From Trichoplax adhaerens (Eukaryota > Placozoa > Uniplacotomia > Trichoplacea > Trichoplacidae): a stretch of DNA of 64,000 nucleotides. A program made the position numbers and the translations under genes. Of this stretch, positions 25,272-38,434 are shown one piece after another; within the stretch, counting starts at the first letter, position 1, and every line of letters begins with the position of its first letter. The notes under the pieces are model-generated. The model did not search any database. It was not told the DNA's origin and saw nothing but the letters and a program-made list of their open reading frames with translations. The stretch is from positions 604,695 through 668,694 of the forward strand of contig NW_002060947.1 in NCBI RefSeq assembly GCF_000150275.1. The letters are read 5' to 3'.

Positions 25272-26203
25272 CATACTACCACAACGAAGTGTTTAGCACA
25301 ATGTTTTGAGGAGATGAAGCTGGAAATGTCTGTCCGTCCACGAATGATGAGTCCAGGACTTAGACCTGACGGACAGACGACGTCAAGTCTGGTCCAGGTT
25401 TTCTTCTAGTAAGGTCAAGTACTGCATAGTGTACAGTGTACAGTACAGTATTCTACAGTACGTACTGTATACCGTACTGTACTGTACACTGTAGCGTTAT
25501 GGATGACTTGAAAAAAGTACGTGGAAACTCCTTTGGACGGACAGACATTGGATCTGACAGTATTTGGTCAATAAATTGTATGACATCTCCAACACTTCAT
25601 TATGATAGCACTTTAGTATTGCAGACAGTCGATTCTGTATTGAGTGGTTTTTTTCTAAATCAAGTCATATTACATCGCATTCCATTACCTGTTACTAAGC
25701 TCTGCTTAGAAGCTGTCAATTTTAGATTATAAATGATATTCAAATGAATACGAGTGATTTCGAAAACAGACACGGAAGATCTATACTGAGTCACTTTTTT
25801 TCCACACTTTCGGTCTTATCGGGTATGAAAAGTCCGTCCATCCGAGGAGAGATTCCAGTCTAGTAGTTCACGGTATAGTCAGGAACTATTAAGATTAGGG
25901 TACAGTATAGTACTGTACTGTAGAATGACCAGAAAAATGGTAAAACCCACTCATTATTTTGCACTGAACAGCCGCTATTAATTTTAATTAATAACAACAT
26001 CGACAATCTTATAGGACTGTCTCCAAGTGGAACTTAGTAACAGATAATGAGATTGAGCGTAATATTACTTAATTTAGAAAAGAATCATCAGTCTATGTAA
26101 AATCCACCATCAACATACTAAAGTACTGTCATAACAAAGTGTTCGACGCAATATTTTGGACGAGATGAGGCCAAAAATGTCTGTCCATCCAAGAGTGATC
26201 AGT
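25272..26203. mobile_element. possible short non-autonomous element
   Basis: Two similar segments in the same orientation, 25272-25355 and about 26114-26203, bound a 0.9 kb stretch. Both carry 'aagtgtt', 'gagatgaagctggaaatgtc' (or 'gagatgaggccaaaaatgtc') and then TGTCC(G/A)TCCA. Inside, ATGTCTGTCCGTCCA at 25326-25340 has an exact inverted copy at 25534-25548. Further GTCCGTCC sites lie at about 25829. GTAC-palindrome runs occur at 25429-25492 and 25909-25922. No transposase frame is present. The 98-codon frame at 25436-25732 starts in repeat sequence and is not supported. A MITE-like element or a remnant with long direct repeats is inferred. Confidence 0.4.
25429..25492. repeat. GTAC palindromic island
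   Basis: Dense run of self-complementary ACAGTACAGT / TACTGTACTG words, the same vocabulary as the large cluster at 42169-43408 and the islands at 38638-38793. Confidence 0.75.
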
Positions 26204-26357
26204 ACAGTATAGGCTAGTGTTATGCAAAATAATAACACAGTGTTGTTAATTTAGCTTGCTGAATTGATCGCTTGTTTTAGCTCTCAATTGAAGGCCAAGA
26301 ATTCGATTGCTATCATTCACTGTCGCTTGCCGCTAGCTTTTATTCGAGATAGAAAGG

Positions 26358-27865
26358 ATGCATTTAGATTCAGGTTCAGATTCAGGTACAGATTCAGGAA
26401 GTGATTCAAGCTCAGATTCAAGTACAAACTTCACTGCAGATTCAAGCCATGATTCAAGCTCTGATTCTGATTCTGATTCTCAACGACCGCCGCCTCTTTC
26501 AAATACAAAGATCAAATCCATGCTAGAAATAATGGTTGGAGTTCAGCCTCAAGTTATCATCGATATTAAAGAGTTACAAAGCTTTGTTGACAGAAATTAT
26601 TTAATTAAGATAAATTATAGTGGTATGTTAGAGTCTGCCTTTGCAGCTGATAATACTTCAGCAGACGAAGAATCAAGTACGATAGTGCAGGATAATGCCA
26701 GTCAACGTTATGTCTTGAAAATTTTAAATAGTAGTGATAGCCGAAATATCAATACAGCACTCGCTAGATTACACGCCATGAAATATTTGTATTCTCTTGG
26801 TATTAAGTGTTGCAATCCAATGACATTATTAGACGGTGAGCTGACGCTCAAATTACACCTACCAGTGCAGGAAGTGGATGATGCTGATGATAGAGAAACT
26901 ACTAGAGAGTATATTGCTTACTTAATGAATTATGTAGAAGGTGAAATACTGTCCAAAGTTGAGCCAAACCTTGATATATTTTGCAAAGTTGGAAAATATG
27001 CGGCTGTCCTAGATGGGCATTTGCAGGTGAACTATTACTAGTTGATTTGAATAGCTTGAAATAATTAAGTTACCAAGAAGCAAATTTGAAATTGTAAATA
27101 AAACTCGTACGGTACTGTATATGTATTAGATATTTTTCCTGTAGAACGGTACTTGTTCACAGAAACTGCTGATGCACTCATTTTGTGCAGCTTTTCTGTG
27201 ACTTAATTGACGTTGGATTGCAGCTAATTGAAAATGATTTGATTTTGCAGTCTTTTTCAGACGATCATTTAAAGAATTACCACGGTATGTGGTCGCTTAA
27301 GAGTTTCCTAAAGCTAGATAAATATCTGCGTTATTGTCCAAGGAGTAAAAGAAGATTTTTGAAGTGCATTTACCATTATTGTTACAAATTTTTCAAAACA
27401 GAGGTTCCAAACCTACGAACAGCAGTCATTCACAATGATCTAAACGATGATAATCTTTTGATAAAATTAAATACGCATACAAATTCATATGATATTGCTG
27501 GAGTCATCGATTTCGGCGATGTTGACCACACGACATTAATTTTTGAATTAGCAATTTTAATCATTCACATGATGGTTACATGTAATGATAATCCTATCGA
27601 ATTGGCTGGACATATTATCTCAAGTTATCATTCAGTGTTACCGTTGACTAAAGTAGAATATAATGGATTATACATGGTGGCGCTGGCTAGATTAGTTCAA
27701 GTAATTGTGCTATCAGAGTACGAGCATAAACATAGCCCCGATAACGACTATGTCATGTATCAATATGATGCGTTTTGGTCACTACTAAGGTTACTATGGT
27801 CTACTTCAGAAGAATCTGTATACCAGACTTGGAACAAAATCATCAATTGCAATTTTGATGTCTAG
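26358..27865 (+). CDS. hydroxylysine kinase-like protein, copy 3, with Ser/Asp-rich leader
   Basis: Exons 26358..27026 and 27251..27865, phase 0 (TTGCAG|GTGAAC; acceptor TTTTGCAG), give 427 aa. The intron sits at exactly the same place as in copies 1 and 2. Residues 1-43 are a low-complexity Ser/Asp leader (repeated GSDSGS and SDSDSDS) that the other copies lack. HYKK homology starts at QRPPPLSN, then FVDRNYLI, YVLKILN, catalytic loop H284-N-D286 with N291, and VIDFGD with D310. The active-site residues are intact, so a GTP-dependent 5-hydroxylysine kinase role is expected. The acidic, phosphorylatable leader may mediate regulation or interaction; this is inference. It sits 18 kb from copy 2, with the peptide family between them. 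Confidence 0.85.
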
Positions 27866-30800
27866 GTGTGATATATTCGCCTATTGTTTATTTAGGATCT
27901 ATAATTCTGGATTTATTAGTTTGTGAGATAGGCTTACGAATGTCATAGATAATTCGACAGTCAATTTTTTACATATGGTACCTTGACAAATGTTGATTAT
28001 ACATAGTAATAACACGCGTACATTCATCTGTCTATAATGGCTGAAAGTTTTATCCTCGATATTAGAATATAATCTTGATACTTTTTAATAAGGCATGATA
28101 AATGTTAAAGAATTTATGATTTTAGGCAGATTAACTTTTGGTAAGAACTATTTTAAAGTAGATGATTCTATTATTTGAAGATTTAATGGCATAGATCTTA
28201 ATACTACTAACTCATTTTGAGAAAACACTACTAGACAATAAGCCTAGCCTATTCTGTTGATAGCAGATTCTCGGTATAGCTTATAAATCGTGCAAGATAC
28301 TCATTGAACGGTTTAGATATATAAGATATAATTCCAACTTTAGATTCAATTTTGAGATAGGCAATGGAGATATATTAAGCTGGTTGATAACATATCATAT
28401 TCATATTTTTCTTATTCGAAACAATTTTTTTTCTGCAAATGAAATGTGCTTAATAAATGTGAACCGACTGATTATATATTAATAAATGACTCAAGTACAA
28501 GCCAACGGATATAAGTGTTTGAATCTATTTAACTTTCAGTTAATTCACGTTATAATGTGCACTATAATGAATGGTTTGCGTACGCTATCGATATATAAGT
28601 GTCTTTTCCTTATACGAATATACTGTATGTGATTGGATATGCATCTATTACTTGTAGAGATTTGTAAACGAGAATGTGCTGTGCCTAACATTAATAACAT
28701 GTGTAAACGCTGCTATAGTATGATGCAGGTTCTGTATGCGTAGTGCTTACTAATGTGGTACTCAATCCTCCTCCTTGATAGACTTTATATGGTAATTCAG
28801 TAATAATGAAAATAGAAATATACACTGCATCATTACATGTTAGACTAGCATAAATACCCTATTTACTTATTAATACACCCTTTACTGCAGTCAGTGATAC
28901 ACTGGTAAATACTGACTATCGTTTTAATGCGAATCAGGCAATTTTAATCTATGCTGATATTGAAGTAGAATATGTTGAATAAAGTTTCCAGAACTTTAGC
29001 TAGAGTTGCTTATTTTTTCGGCGGAACCTGTGCTATTAGTCTTAGTTGCTGCACTTTTATTATAAATATGAATGACTTTCTGGTACTAAACGCTATGTAA
29101 TGGTAAAATGATAGAGAAACAATATTCTTGGTGGCATAGTTTTGTTTTCGCCATTTCTAGCCATTTTAATACAATTTTACATATGTGGCATAAACTTGTA
29201 ATATAAAATTCCTTCTAGATCATTTTAGGTACCATAATAATGAAAGGGGTCTTCTTACGGTATGCAATACTTCAGTTTTAAATAAGAAAACGCGTTACTT
29301 TGTCGATATAACAAGTTCTAAACTTTCATCGCTGTAATAGAGCGGGGGTTATTACTATGTGTATGATAATTTAATAGGATTAAGCTATATTTACGCAGAA
29401 TCTTCTAACAGTATCGTTTACGGAAATATGTGTATATGCAATGGACGTACTCTCGTTGTGCAGGTGTATTTTGATGACTGTAACATATAGCAACAATGCT
29501 GCCATTGTGATGTACAGACATTATTATGTCTGGATCAGTACAAATGTGATTGAAAAACTTTGCAGATAACTGAATAAAATCGTCGTCGATCTTTGATACT
29601 ATTATGGTCCACTGCAAGAAGAGCGCTGAACTATGATTAGTACTGGAGACTCCATAGCAACTTGGATTTAGCATGAAACTTTCAATAAATGAATCAATGT
29701 TAATTTTTGAAGGCGATATACTGGCTTTTAGCATAGTAGCTACGTAGAGCTTTGTACTTTATACTAATTTACGTGTATCTGCAAGTTCAGTAAATAATTG
29801 TTGCGGGCTTAAATTAACTACAAATCTAATATCAAACTTGCCCTCTTCAGCATTTGCCTTAAAAGTTGACGGTGAGCGATTACCACGAGGCCACCGACAG
29901 CGTATATTTCTGAATAGACTAAAGCCAAAATTCCAAGTTTTACTTAATTTTAATCAATTTATAGTTTGGCTGGGCAAATTCGAATTATAATTACTTAGAT
30001 GAGACTATGACATCATTCTGTTGCTTATATAAATGTGTACAAAATGACTCAATTAGTTATTATACTGTATATCGTACTTTCGTAAATTTTTAGTTAAACT
30101 ATCAAAACAAAAAGTATATTGCAGCTACCTCACAAGCAATTCTGTAGCAAGTACAGGCTTGTTTTCCTGCTGCAGTATAGCTATTATTAATGTAATTTAG
30201 TGGCTGATTCTGCTATAAAGTCTTAGTAATGCTCCATGTATAGCAGTCAATTCTTGAATTATATCATCGTTAAATAAATTATAAGACAACACAATAAGCA
30301 TTGTTATTGTTGATCTCATTAGAACCAATTAAAAAAGGAATGTAAACTCTGTTACTATTTTGTAACTAGTATCATTCTGATGTACTCTATAGTGCCATGA
30401 ATTACTCAGAATCTATACAGATTTCTAGTAATTTCTAGTAGCTTATGAAGTACAGCACAATATTGACTTCTACATATAATTTTACACTAGAATACAAGAA
30501 TACATTTATATAAATTCTTAATATTAATTTTTGCACCGTATTTATTGTTTGGCACAAGTTGTAAGTTTAATACATTGTAACTATTGCCCCCAGTTTTTTT
30601 AATTTTAAATAACAATTAGCATCATATGGGATGAATGCGCGCGAATATGCTACGTGAATGAGTTACAAGTAAGTTATTATTAGCGTATGCAAGGCTGTTT
30701 CAATTCGAGAGACTGCATTGTTTAAATATTACAGTTATGTAGTTGAGATAAACGTTGCTAATATCGTGTGGAAATTCTAGCGTAAGCCCAAGATTTATTT

Positions 30801-32134
30801 CCTAAGTAACAATTTAATTTACGCAAGATTTGGGAGTTGAGAAATAATCAGATCAAATTACAACAAAGTGCTTTAGCTTATCAGCTATTATTTCGACTTA
30901 TTATGCCAAGTTAGATCATTCTATCGTTGCTATATTTTTACGTCACTACAAACTATCCAAAATTTAGCTCTGATATCGTATTATTATTGTATTGACTCAT
31001 AGATATTAAAATAAATGATACAATTTTATTATCGGCGTATTTCTAGCGGTGAGAAATAATCTTCGTTTGATTTATGCCTATTCTATTTTTAAAATTATTT
31101 ATTATGTATGTAATTTTCTGAATGTATTTATGTGAAACAGAGGTGATTAGCCAAAATTGATCTTATTGGAATACATTTGTTTTGTTACTTAACTCAGAAA
31201 AGTTCATTTGTCGAGAAATTACGTTGTAATTTAATAATATTTCAAGCTCCGTATATTTTAGTCTTTGGTGATAAACTAAGAGATTGATTGCTATGGAAAT
31301 ATGTGCCTATACTGATATATATCGTGCGAATATTTTGGCAATACGACGCGTCTACGAGTCTATGTATGCGAAAAATATAATAAACAGCTATAGAGTTAGG
31401 AGCTTATTTATGAAATTTCTTGATCTACATTAGTTATGACCTGAGTAGAAATGCACATTTAGGATATTGTGAAATTAGTAGAAAATTACCTACCATTAAT
31501 AATATAACATTGACATGGAAATTAACAATTCATGCTATCAGGATTAATCCATGGATTGTTCTTTTCTACTTTGTAACTTAACAACTGTTATTGTCATTAT
31601 TTTTGATCCATTTTGTCAATAAATATCTAGGTGTAGTAAATTCATTATTAAAAACCGACTCCCATTTTTTTATTCGGTATCCAATCATCATTTTATATGC
31701 AATTTATAATAATTGAATTTTGGGATCATTTTAATATTTCAATAGTATCGCTTGAAAAATACTATAAAGGACAATGAATGACCTTTTATTATGGGATAAC
31801 ATTTATCAATTCTATCTAACAATTAATCCTAACATTAATAAGTCATTGGTAGCTACTGTTTATTATTATAATTTATTACATTTAAGTTGATCAATATTTT
31901 AAGCATAAATTTCATTGTATAAGAATAAATTGAGGTGCTAGGTTGCAGATGTTATTTTAAGCCTGCTATAAGTAGGATCGTTGTAGGCGTAATCGCTTAT
32001 TGGCGTTAAATTTATAATAGAAACACTTTGAAACTAGAGTCAAACTGAAAGCAGCTTTTCTTATTTATAATATTGCCAATTAGGGTAGCGTTATTATAAA
32101 GAAAGGAGTTTACGCTATTTAGCATATAGTCTTG
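27866..32134. other. 4.3 kb intergenic, no gene recognised
   Basis: AT-rich. A 109-codon minus-strand frame (29405-29734) is the only long frame. Its peptide has mixed, protein-like composition, but I recognise no motif and found no convincing partner exon. It is left as a possible orphan exon. Confidence 0.4.
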
Positions 32135-35100
32135 ATGGAAGGACTGCGTAATCTTTACAGGACAATTTTTCATAACATGAAGAAAAATTTGTATTATGTG
32201 ATACTTTTTTATTATTTTATACTTGTAATATTAACTGCAAGATGCGACTGCAGCTTTATTCATCAAAAAAGATCAGAAGTATCGAACTTTCACTTGGACA
32301 AGCTGATCGGGAGAGAAACTGGTAAGTGGCTGTGTCAAATTCATGACGAAGAATTCGATTTCATATCAGTTAGTTAGCGGTACTGTAAAATTTTTTAATG
32401 AAGTTCGCCAAATATGGTGTAGCTCTAAACTTAGTCTTACTTAATTTGTTAGCCCACTAATGTAATAGAGGCGGGAATAGATATTGATAAATTTTTCCTG
32501 CATAAAATAGTTTGATTTTTCGCTAGTTATTTCTTTACAACTACAACCTTCAACCAATATTATTTATACTATGTAACTTACAAGACTCCGGAAATATAAT
32601 TTGTTTTAAATGTCACGTCGACATTTTGGCTGTGAGCATATTCTAAATTGTCTATCAATTATCGTTATTCATCTGGATAGACATTAACAATCAGTTCTAC
32701 TAATAATGACTTCTATAAATGTTGACTGTAAATTGTTTATTATGTACCGTAACTTTCGATGGGATGTATCAACTTTCTTACTTGTCGTGAAATAGTTTTA
32801 GCTATTTAAAGTCTGTTTGATTAATGATCAACTTCGATTGTGCCTGTCGTAGGTGCATTAAATTTCCGAAATTTTGATTCATGCCAAAGGCTATTAGATG
32901 ATATGCAAAACTTGGTGACTTTATCCAAGCAAATATATCATCACGACCGCTCATTAAATGCATTGCTTGATACTAATTTGCTGTTACCATGGTAAGAAAT
33001 TAGTCATTCGCTTTCTACTTAATCCTGTTTTCCACTCTATTTTTCCTCCTATTTCTGAACATAAAGATTATGGAACTATTATTCTATATTTTATATTTGA
33101 TGGAAATAATCTGGTTTAGTAGCAGTAAAGAAATTATACATAGTCAATGAAAACCTAATTGTAGAATTGCTTTACCAAAACCAGAACTTACTGTTATTTT
33201 GATATTATTAAAGGCTTGGAGTTTGTCGATTATTTGATACTCACTTTGAAATAGTTTAATCTATATAGTACTTGCATAACGTCATAGATGGCATATTCTA
33301 CCTTTAAAAAAGTTGTAAAATTCTTGCTAGTTTTTGACAGAACAAAAAGATTCACTCAATTGCAAGTAGAAATAGAATTTAGGAAACTAAGTTCCTGTAG
33401 TATCTTACTGGGCTAATTTTATAGGGTCTATCTCAATCATTTAAGATGGGAGTTACAAAATTTCTTAAATTTATTTATAAGCATTATTACTTTAAACCCA
33501 AACATTAGCGCCAGTTAGCCTTATATTCGAATGATGGCTCATTCGATGACCATGACCATTATCCAAAAGATTAAGTAAATGCATATAATCTTTTCAACTG
33601 AAAGAAATTACTCAAAAAATATCATTCTATTGCAAAAGCCGTACCCTAAACTATTAATACATGGTCAGTTAAGTGGCAGAAATAAAGTTTAACATCATAG
33701 TATTTGGTAATAAATTTGCAACTGCTTATAGCAAAATGCGGTATCGTCTTCAGATACTGCGATTAGTGTTTTACTCTATGATACCATTTAGAAGTGAAAG
33801 TTGGGTGACCTCTACCACTCTCTTTCTTATAAAAGAAAGCAATTAAATATAGAATTAGGTTGCAATATCTTCTGTGGTATACTTTGGTTTATAAATAGTT
33901 CAAGGTATTACATAGACTTAGCTTGAATACAGTTTAAAAGTTGTCTTTCCAAGCATTCCTGTTATATATCTATTGAATTAATGATAATGCATTCGCGTTG
34001 ATTACTTCAGCGTCTTATAACATAAATTTGAGCATATAATTTTAATTGATATCAAATGAAAAAACAATTCTTTTAGTAATAAACAAACTGAAATTATTGT
34101 ATAAACATCTAAGACTGGATAAAGATATTAAGATTATACGGTTAATGAGATTGCTACATTTTTATCTAATTATTTAGCTCTCAGGAATCAGAAACAGATG
34201 TAAAGATTCAGAATCCCACAGTTACCGCTAGAATAATAACCTACTTAGACGTTCTATCAAATAAGAATTCTGCTTTACCATTGGATTCAAGTTAGTAGAA
34301 ATTATATCAATTGTAGAATGTAATTAAATATTGTTATTATTATTCTTATGAAATAGTTCTTGAAATTAGAGAGTTTCTTGCTCCTATTTATACAACTATG
34401 CCTAATTTTTGTTTAGTTATTTAAGTATGATCGTGTCTTTTGTACATTCTTATGATATATAGGTGTATGGAAATGCTTAAGTAAATGTTTCAAGGTACTG
34501 TTTTATTTATTTAATCTTGTATTACAATAAAACTTAGTCAGAAATGCTTACCTTTGTTATAAACTAATATTTATATTCTTTTCTATTGATTCTATGCTAC
34601 TTATGGATAATAATCTCGATACAGTGGAAAATAATTCTGTTGGGGTTGACTAAACTAAGACGTCATGACGAAAAACCGGCCTCTAGTGAAAATATTTATG
34701 ATCAGTGTTGTCAGATAATTGATTCATTACAGTATAATTATTTTCAGTACCTCTATCAACAACGTAAAAATTTTGATGGCAGCGTGAATCTATTTCAGGA
34801 AGAATCGCATAGCTACATACATCGCATGGCCGATAGAAAATTATTTAATAAATTCGCTAGGAGTCTCGTTCCATTTCGCGACCCAATATGTGCAAGTAAT
34901 TCTGTGTCCATATCAAGTTCGACTATGATTAGCCAGCCTATGGCAACAACTGCACAAGATATTTTCAATCAAGTTAGAGCTTCCACATTAAATGTAGCAA
35001 CAGCAAAGCATCGATATACGACTGAGACTTTATATTTATCCAAATTGCATGCAAAACGAGATATAAGAACTACACATAGGAATATAGATGAACTATACTC

Positions 35101-36457
35101 AGACCAGCATGATTCTAAAATCGTTCACGCTCTCCCATCAACAACACATCAGTTAGAAAAGGTAAACGTTGAATTAATATCTGCTAATAGGCTTCAGAAA
35201 TCGAATCCTCTTAATCAACAGCAGATAGAAAAATCGCAGCCTATATTTAAGGTTATTTACGATGAACAAGAAGCAAATATCAATTCTTCCGAAGCTTTTA
35301 CAAGTACATTCTGGGATTTCCGATCTACAATTATGGATATGAGTGATTATGACATTCCTATGGAAATGATAGAGATAGCTACTAAATTCGAATTGATATC
35401 TGATCATTATAATACTTATTCTATTTCCAATAGTCTAGATTATTCAAGTGTTAGACGCACAACAGAGACCATAGTAGATCGCACTTCGGTATTGCAAACG
35501 ACATTATTATCAGAATATTATTTTACCGGGGAAAGCTCTACTAGTGTCTTGAAAACGTCAGTTTTATCTACGAATCCTGTGATAATGTCTACCGCAGAAG
35601 TTGTTACGACATTGTTTTCAGATGCTATAACAGTTTCGCAATTATCACTGACTCCTGCTATTTCCTCAAGCTCGACTTTATCTATTACATCATCACAATC
35701 TACACCATCAATGGATACATCTTTGCAATATCCTCAGTTTATAATATCTTTTGGTCATGATTGTGGTTCCGTTTATCAGACTATATTTAAATTTGCTATC
35801 AGCGTTAAACAAGCTCTGTCTAAACTTCTGCAAGTGCCGATATTATCACTGACTGTACAGGAAGCTAGGTGCAATCCTTTTGAAGTTATAATAACCGGCA
35901 GTGTCTATAATTACGGCCAGGTTATAGATATGAGCAATAAGTTAAATTATGAAATTCAACATCATGGCTTAATAGTATTATACAATCAAGCTAATTATAC
36001 AGCATTGAATGCTAGTGTTACTTGGTATTCGTCAGTATTTACTCCCAATATACCCGAAACTACTAGTCCACCAACAACCAACCTTGTACCTTTGGCTATT
36101 ACACTGGGTTCTCTGGGTGTTATTTGCCTCGTAGGAGTTATTGTATTTTGTCTACGTGTTAATATTAAGCTAAGTACTATATGTCGATGCTTAAACTTAA
36201 GTCATCGGAGAAAAAATGCATCGCCTTTTGGTGGAGAAAGTGATAATCCGTTACAAAATTTTACTTCTATTGTTTCATCTAGCCGTATCAACAAAAATTT
36301 TGAGGAAATGGATGAAATATCAGAAATAGAACCTTTACATAGCAATGTTAATATTCCAAAAACGATCATCACTTCACCTAGTCTACATGTCTTCGTTGAT
36401 CCTATATTAGAGGATTCAGCTGAAGAAGAGGCAGGAGCAAATATAACTAGGATGTGA
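32135..36457 (+). CDS. single-pass type I membrane protein, Ser/Thr-rich ectodomain
   Basis: Proposed exons 32135..32321, 32853..32991, 34178..34290, 34463..34494 and 34625..36457. All borders are GT-AG and the phases (1, 2, 1, 0) agree, giving 767 aa. A hydrophobic N-terminal segment (NLYYVILFYYFILVILTA) is a signal peptide; ATG at 32177 is an alternative start. The ectodomain has a long Ser/Thr-rich stretch. A compact region at about residues 530-625 (from FIISFGHDCGS to NASVTW) has a beta-alpha-beta pattern reminiscent of SEA or dystroglycan-type juxtamembrane domains, without firm identification. A transmembrane segment at about 643-667 (LVPLAITLGSLGVICLVGV) precedes a basic stop-transfer (SHRRKN) and a 100-residue acidic tail ending NITRM. 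A cell-surface adhesion or receptor role is inferred. The large last exon is secure; the 32-nt fourth exon rests on phase alone. Confidence 0.6.
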
Positions 36458-36500
36458 AACAACAATAAGTGTTCTTATAATTTTTACGATTCATCTTGTA

Positions 36501-36506
36501 AATAAA
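36501..36506 (+). terminator. polyadenylation signal of the membrane-protein gene
   Basis: AATAAA, 43 bp after the TGA stop. Confidence 0.5.
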
Positions 36507-37808
36507 TTGTTACGATATCCCTGGCAAAACCACTTTTGAAATAGCCTGTAAATTCGTAGAATAAGTGTTATAGTTTTCAGAGCAATTCTACTGGATTCAA
36601 TGGATGTGAAAATTCTTAGAAGTATTTGAATGATATTTCTGTTTTTTTATGAAATGATTGATTTTACGTCTTGTAATCAATATAACAAAGAAATTAACAC
36701 AGTAAATTGTGGTCCTACATCAGTATTTGCTACAAGTTAAGTAACAAAGAAACTTATTGCATACATCATGAAGTCTGCGCTACTAGTGTGCAAAAAATTT
36801 AAATGTACTAAAATTTAGGAGCGAAAGAATAATTTACGGCGCAGATTCTAAACTATAAATTTCAGATTAAATTTTGAAATATGATTTTTATAATTTTATA
36901 TCGATTTGAGATATACAGTATAGCGGCAGCATAAATAATCAATAAGTTAAAGAACTGTGTCTACATTTTAAAGGTAGCAATTTTACAGTAGTGCTATACC
37001 ATATGCATTTTCAGAATTAATTTAAACAAATAGCATTTTTGAACTATATTAATCAACGTGACAGCTGGTTTTACCTATCAACTTAGAGAAATGAACAACG
37101 TCATGAAAACTACGAGAAGTAGTGATATACATTGAAGCAGGAAATATTTCCATATAATCTCCGAATTTACTACCGAGTCATTGACTAAAAATACAATTTT
37201 CAAACGTTTGTTTATATATAGCGTTAGGAAAATTATGATTTACAGTTTCTGTTCTGGATTAAAGTCACTGCTAGTATTTCAGTAAAGATAAAAGAATTAC
37301 AACAGATGTGAATGATTTCTTTAACGTACACAGTGATGCAAGCTCATCGCTACTTTCTTTTGAGTTTAATGTTGCGCTCAATAAAGTAGTTACAAAGCAG
37401 AAGTTCAAGGCTAATATACTCAATCTAGTTTCTGATTTTAAAGCATACTGTACAGACCCCAGTTCCCTGCCAATGTTAGCATCATACTTTTCTTGGATTT
37501 TATCATTAACGCATATAGATACAGTGTGTAATTCTGAAGTCTATTATCCAGTGCCAGTCTGGAATGTTGTAAAATTGTGCAATAGATTATACTTTATTGC
37601 ATTGAGTTTAATTTGATTCCATCAGATTAATATCCATAAGCATTCTCGTTGTACAAACATTCAATACTGTAGTTAAATTAATTCAAATTCAGTTTGATGA
37701 ATTCTTTTGTAGTTACAAAATTACCACAACGCTCTATTTAGTCAAAGTATAGAGCAATAGCACAGAATTGTATTTCGAGTATCGCCAATTTTGATTGACT
37801 GCCAAGTA
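36507..37808. other. intergenic with one uncertain plus-strand frame
   Basis: Between the membrane-protein gene and the 3' end of TIMM10B. A frame open from about 37287 to 37616 (about 109 codons, no ATG at its head) could be an exon after a TTTCAG acceptor at 37277-37282. No homology or upstream exon was recognised. Confidence 0.4.
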
Positions 37809-38434
37809 TTATTGTGTAGGAGGATTTGCTGTATTAGTTCCAGGAGATAAAAATGCCTGTTGAATTTGTTTGTCAGCTAATGGTCCATTTTCCGTAAATT
37901 GGTGCATGAATCTGTTGTTGGCATTGATCATTTTCATTGTACACAAATTTATACATTGTTTCTGAAAGGAAAAGTGGAAATGGCTATACGGTTAATAAAG
38001 TGATCTATCTTTATGTTCTATTTCTACCATTACAGATCGATTAGAAAACTAGCTACTATGAATCTCATATTTGAAATATTAGAGTCACCTACAACATATC
38101 GCGAAGTTCTTTAGCTATTGTAGTGTTCATTACTATTTCATAATACTTACTTCATCATCATCTGTATTTCTGTATTTAAAATGGGTAATGCAGGAAGAAA
38201 AGCATTTTTCAGTAATAGCATTGTAGACTATTAAAAATTGTCGAAACTAGGGGGAGAAAAATACAATATTAATACCTGTACGACTATACTGTAACTATCA
38301 CCCAAAATCCAACATTTTATCAAGCTATCTGCAATGACGTAGTCTCAAGCATGTTTTAGCTTAAGTTATTGGAAGATATTATTGTATCCATCATAATTAT
38401 ACAAAGAGTCATCACTTACATCGGCAATATCCAT
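37809..38434 (-). CDS. TIMM10B: mitochondrial small TIM chaperone, TIMM10B (Tim9b) type
   Basis: Minus strand, exons 38434..38420, 38246..38151 and 37961..37809. All borders are GT-AG and phase 0 (GAT|GTAAGT; CCCCTAG; GAA|GTAAGT; CTTTCAG). The product has 87 aa. It carries the twin CX3C signature of small Tim proteins: C20-FSS-C24 and C40-INL-C44, spaced by 15 residues. The flanks RQFLIVYNAITEKCF and KMINANNRFM resemble human TIMM10B (LRDFLLVYNRMTELCF and KLIHSNHRLM) more than TIMM9 or TIMM10. The known role is at the TIM22 translocase in the intermembrane space, guiding carrier-type inner-membrane proteins. The first coding exon is only 15 nt (MDIAD), which explains why no long frame marks the gene. 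It is divergent from NSDHL, sharing a 543-bp intergenic region. Confidence 0.9.

Noticed and set aside
37287-37616. About 109 open codons after a TTTCAG acceptor
   Set aside because: No ATG, no upstream exon with matching phase and no homology recognised; kept only as a note on the intergenic stretch.
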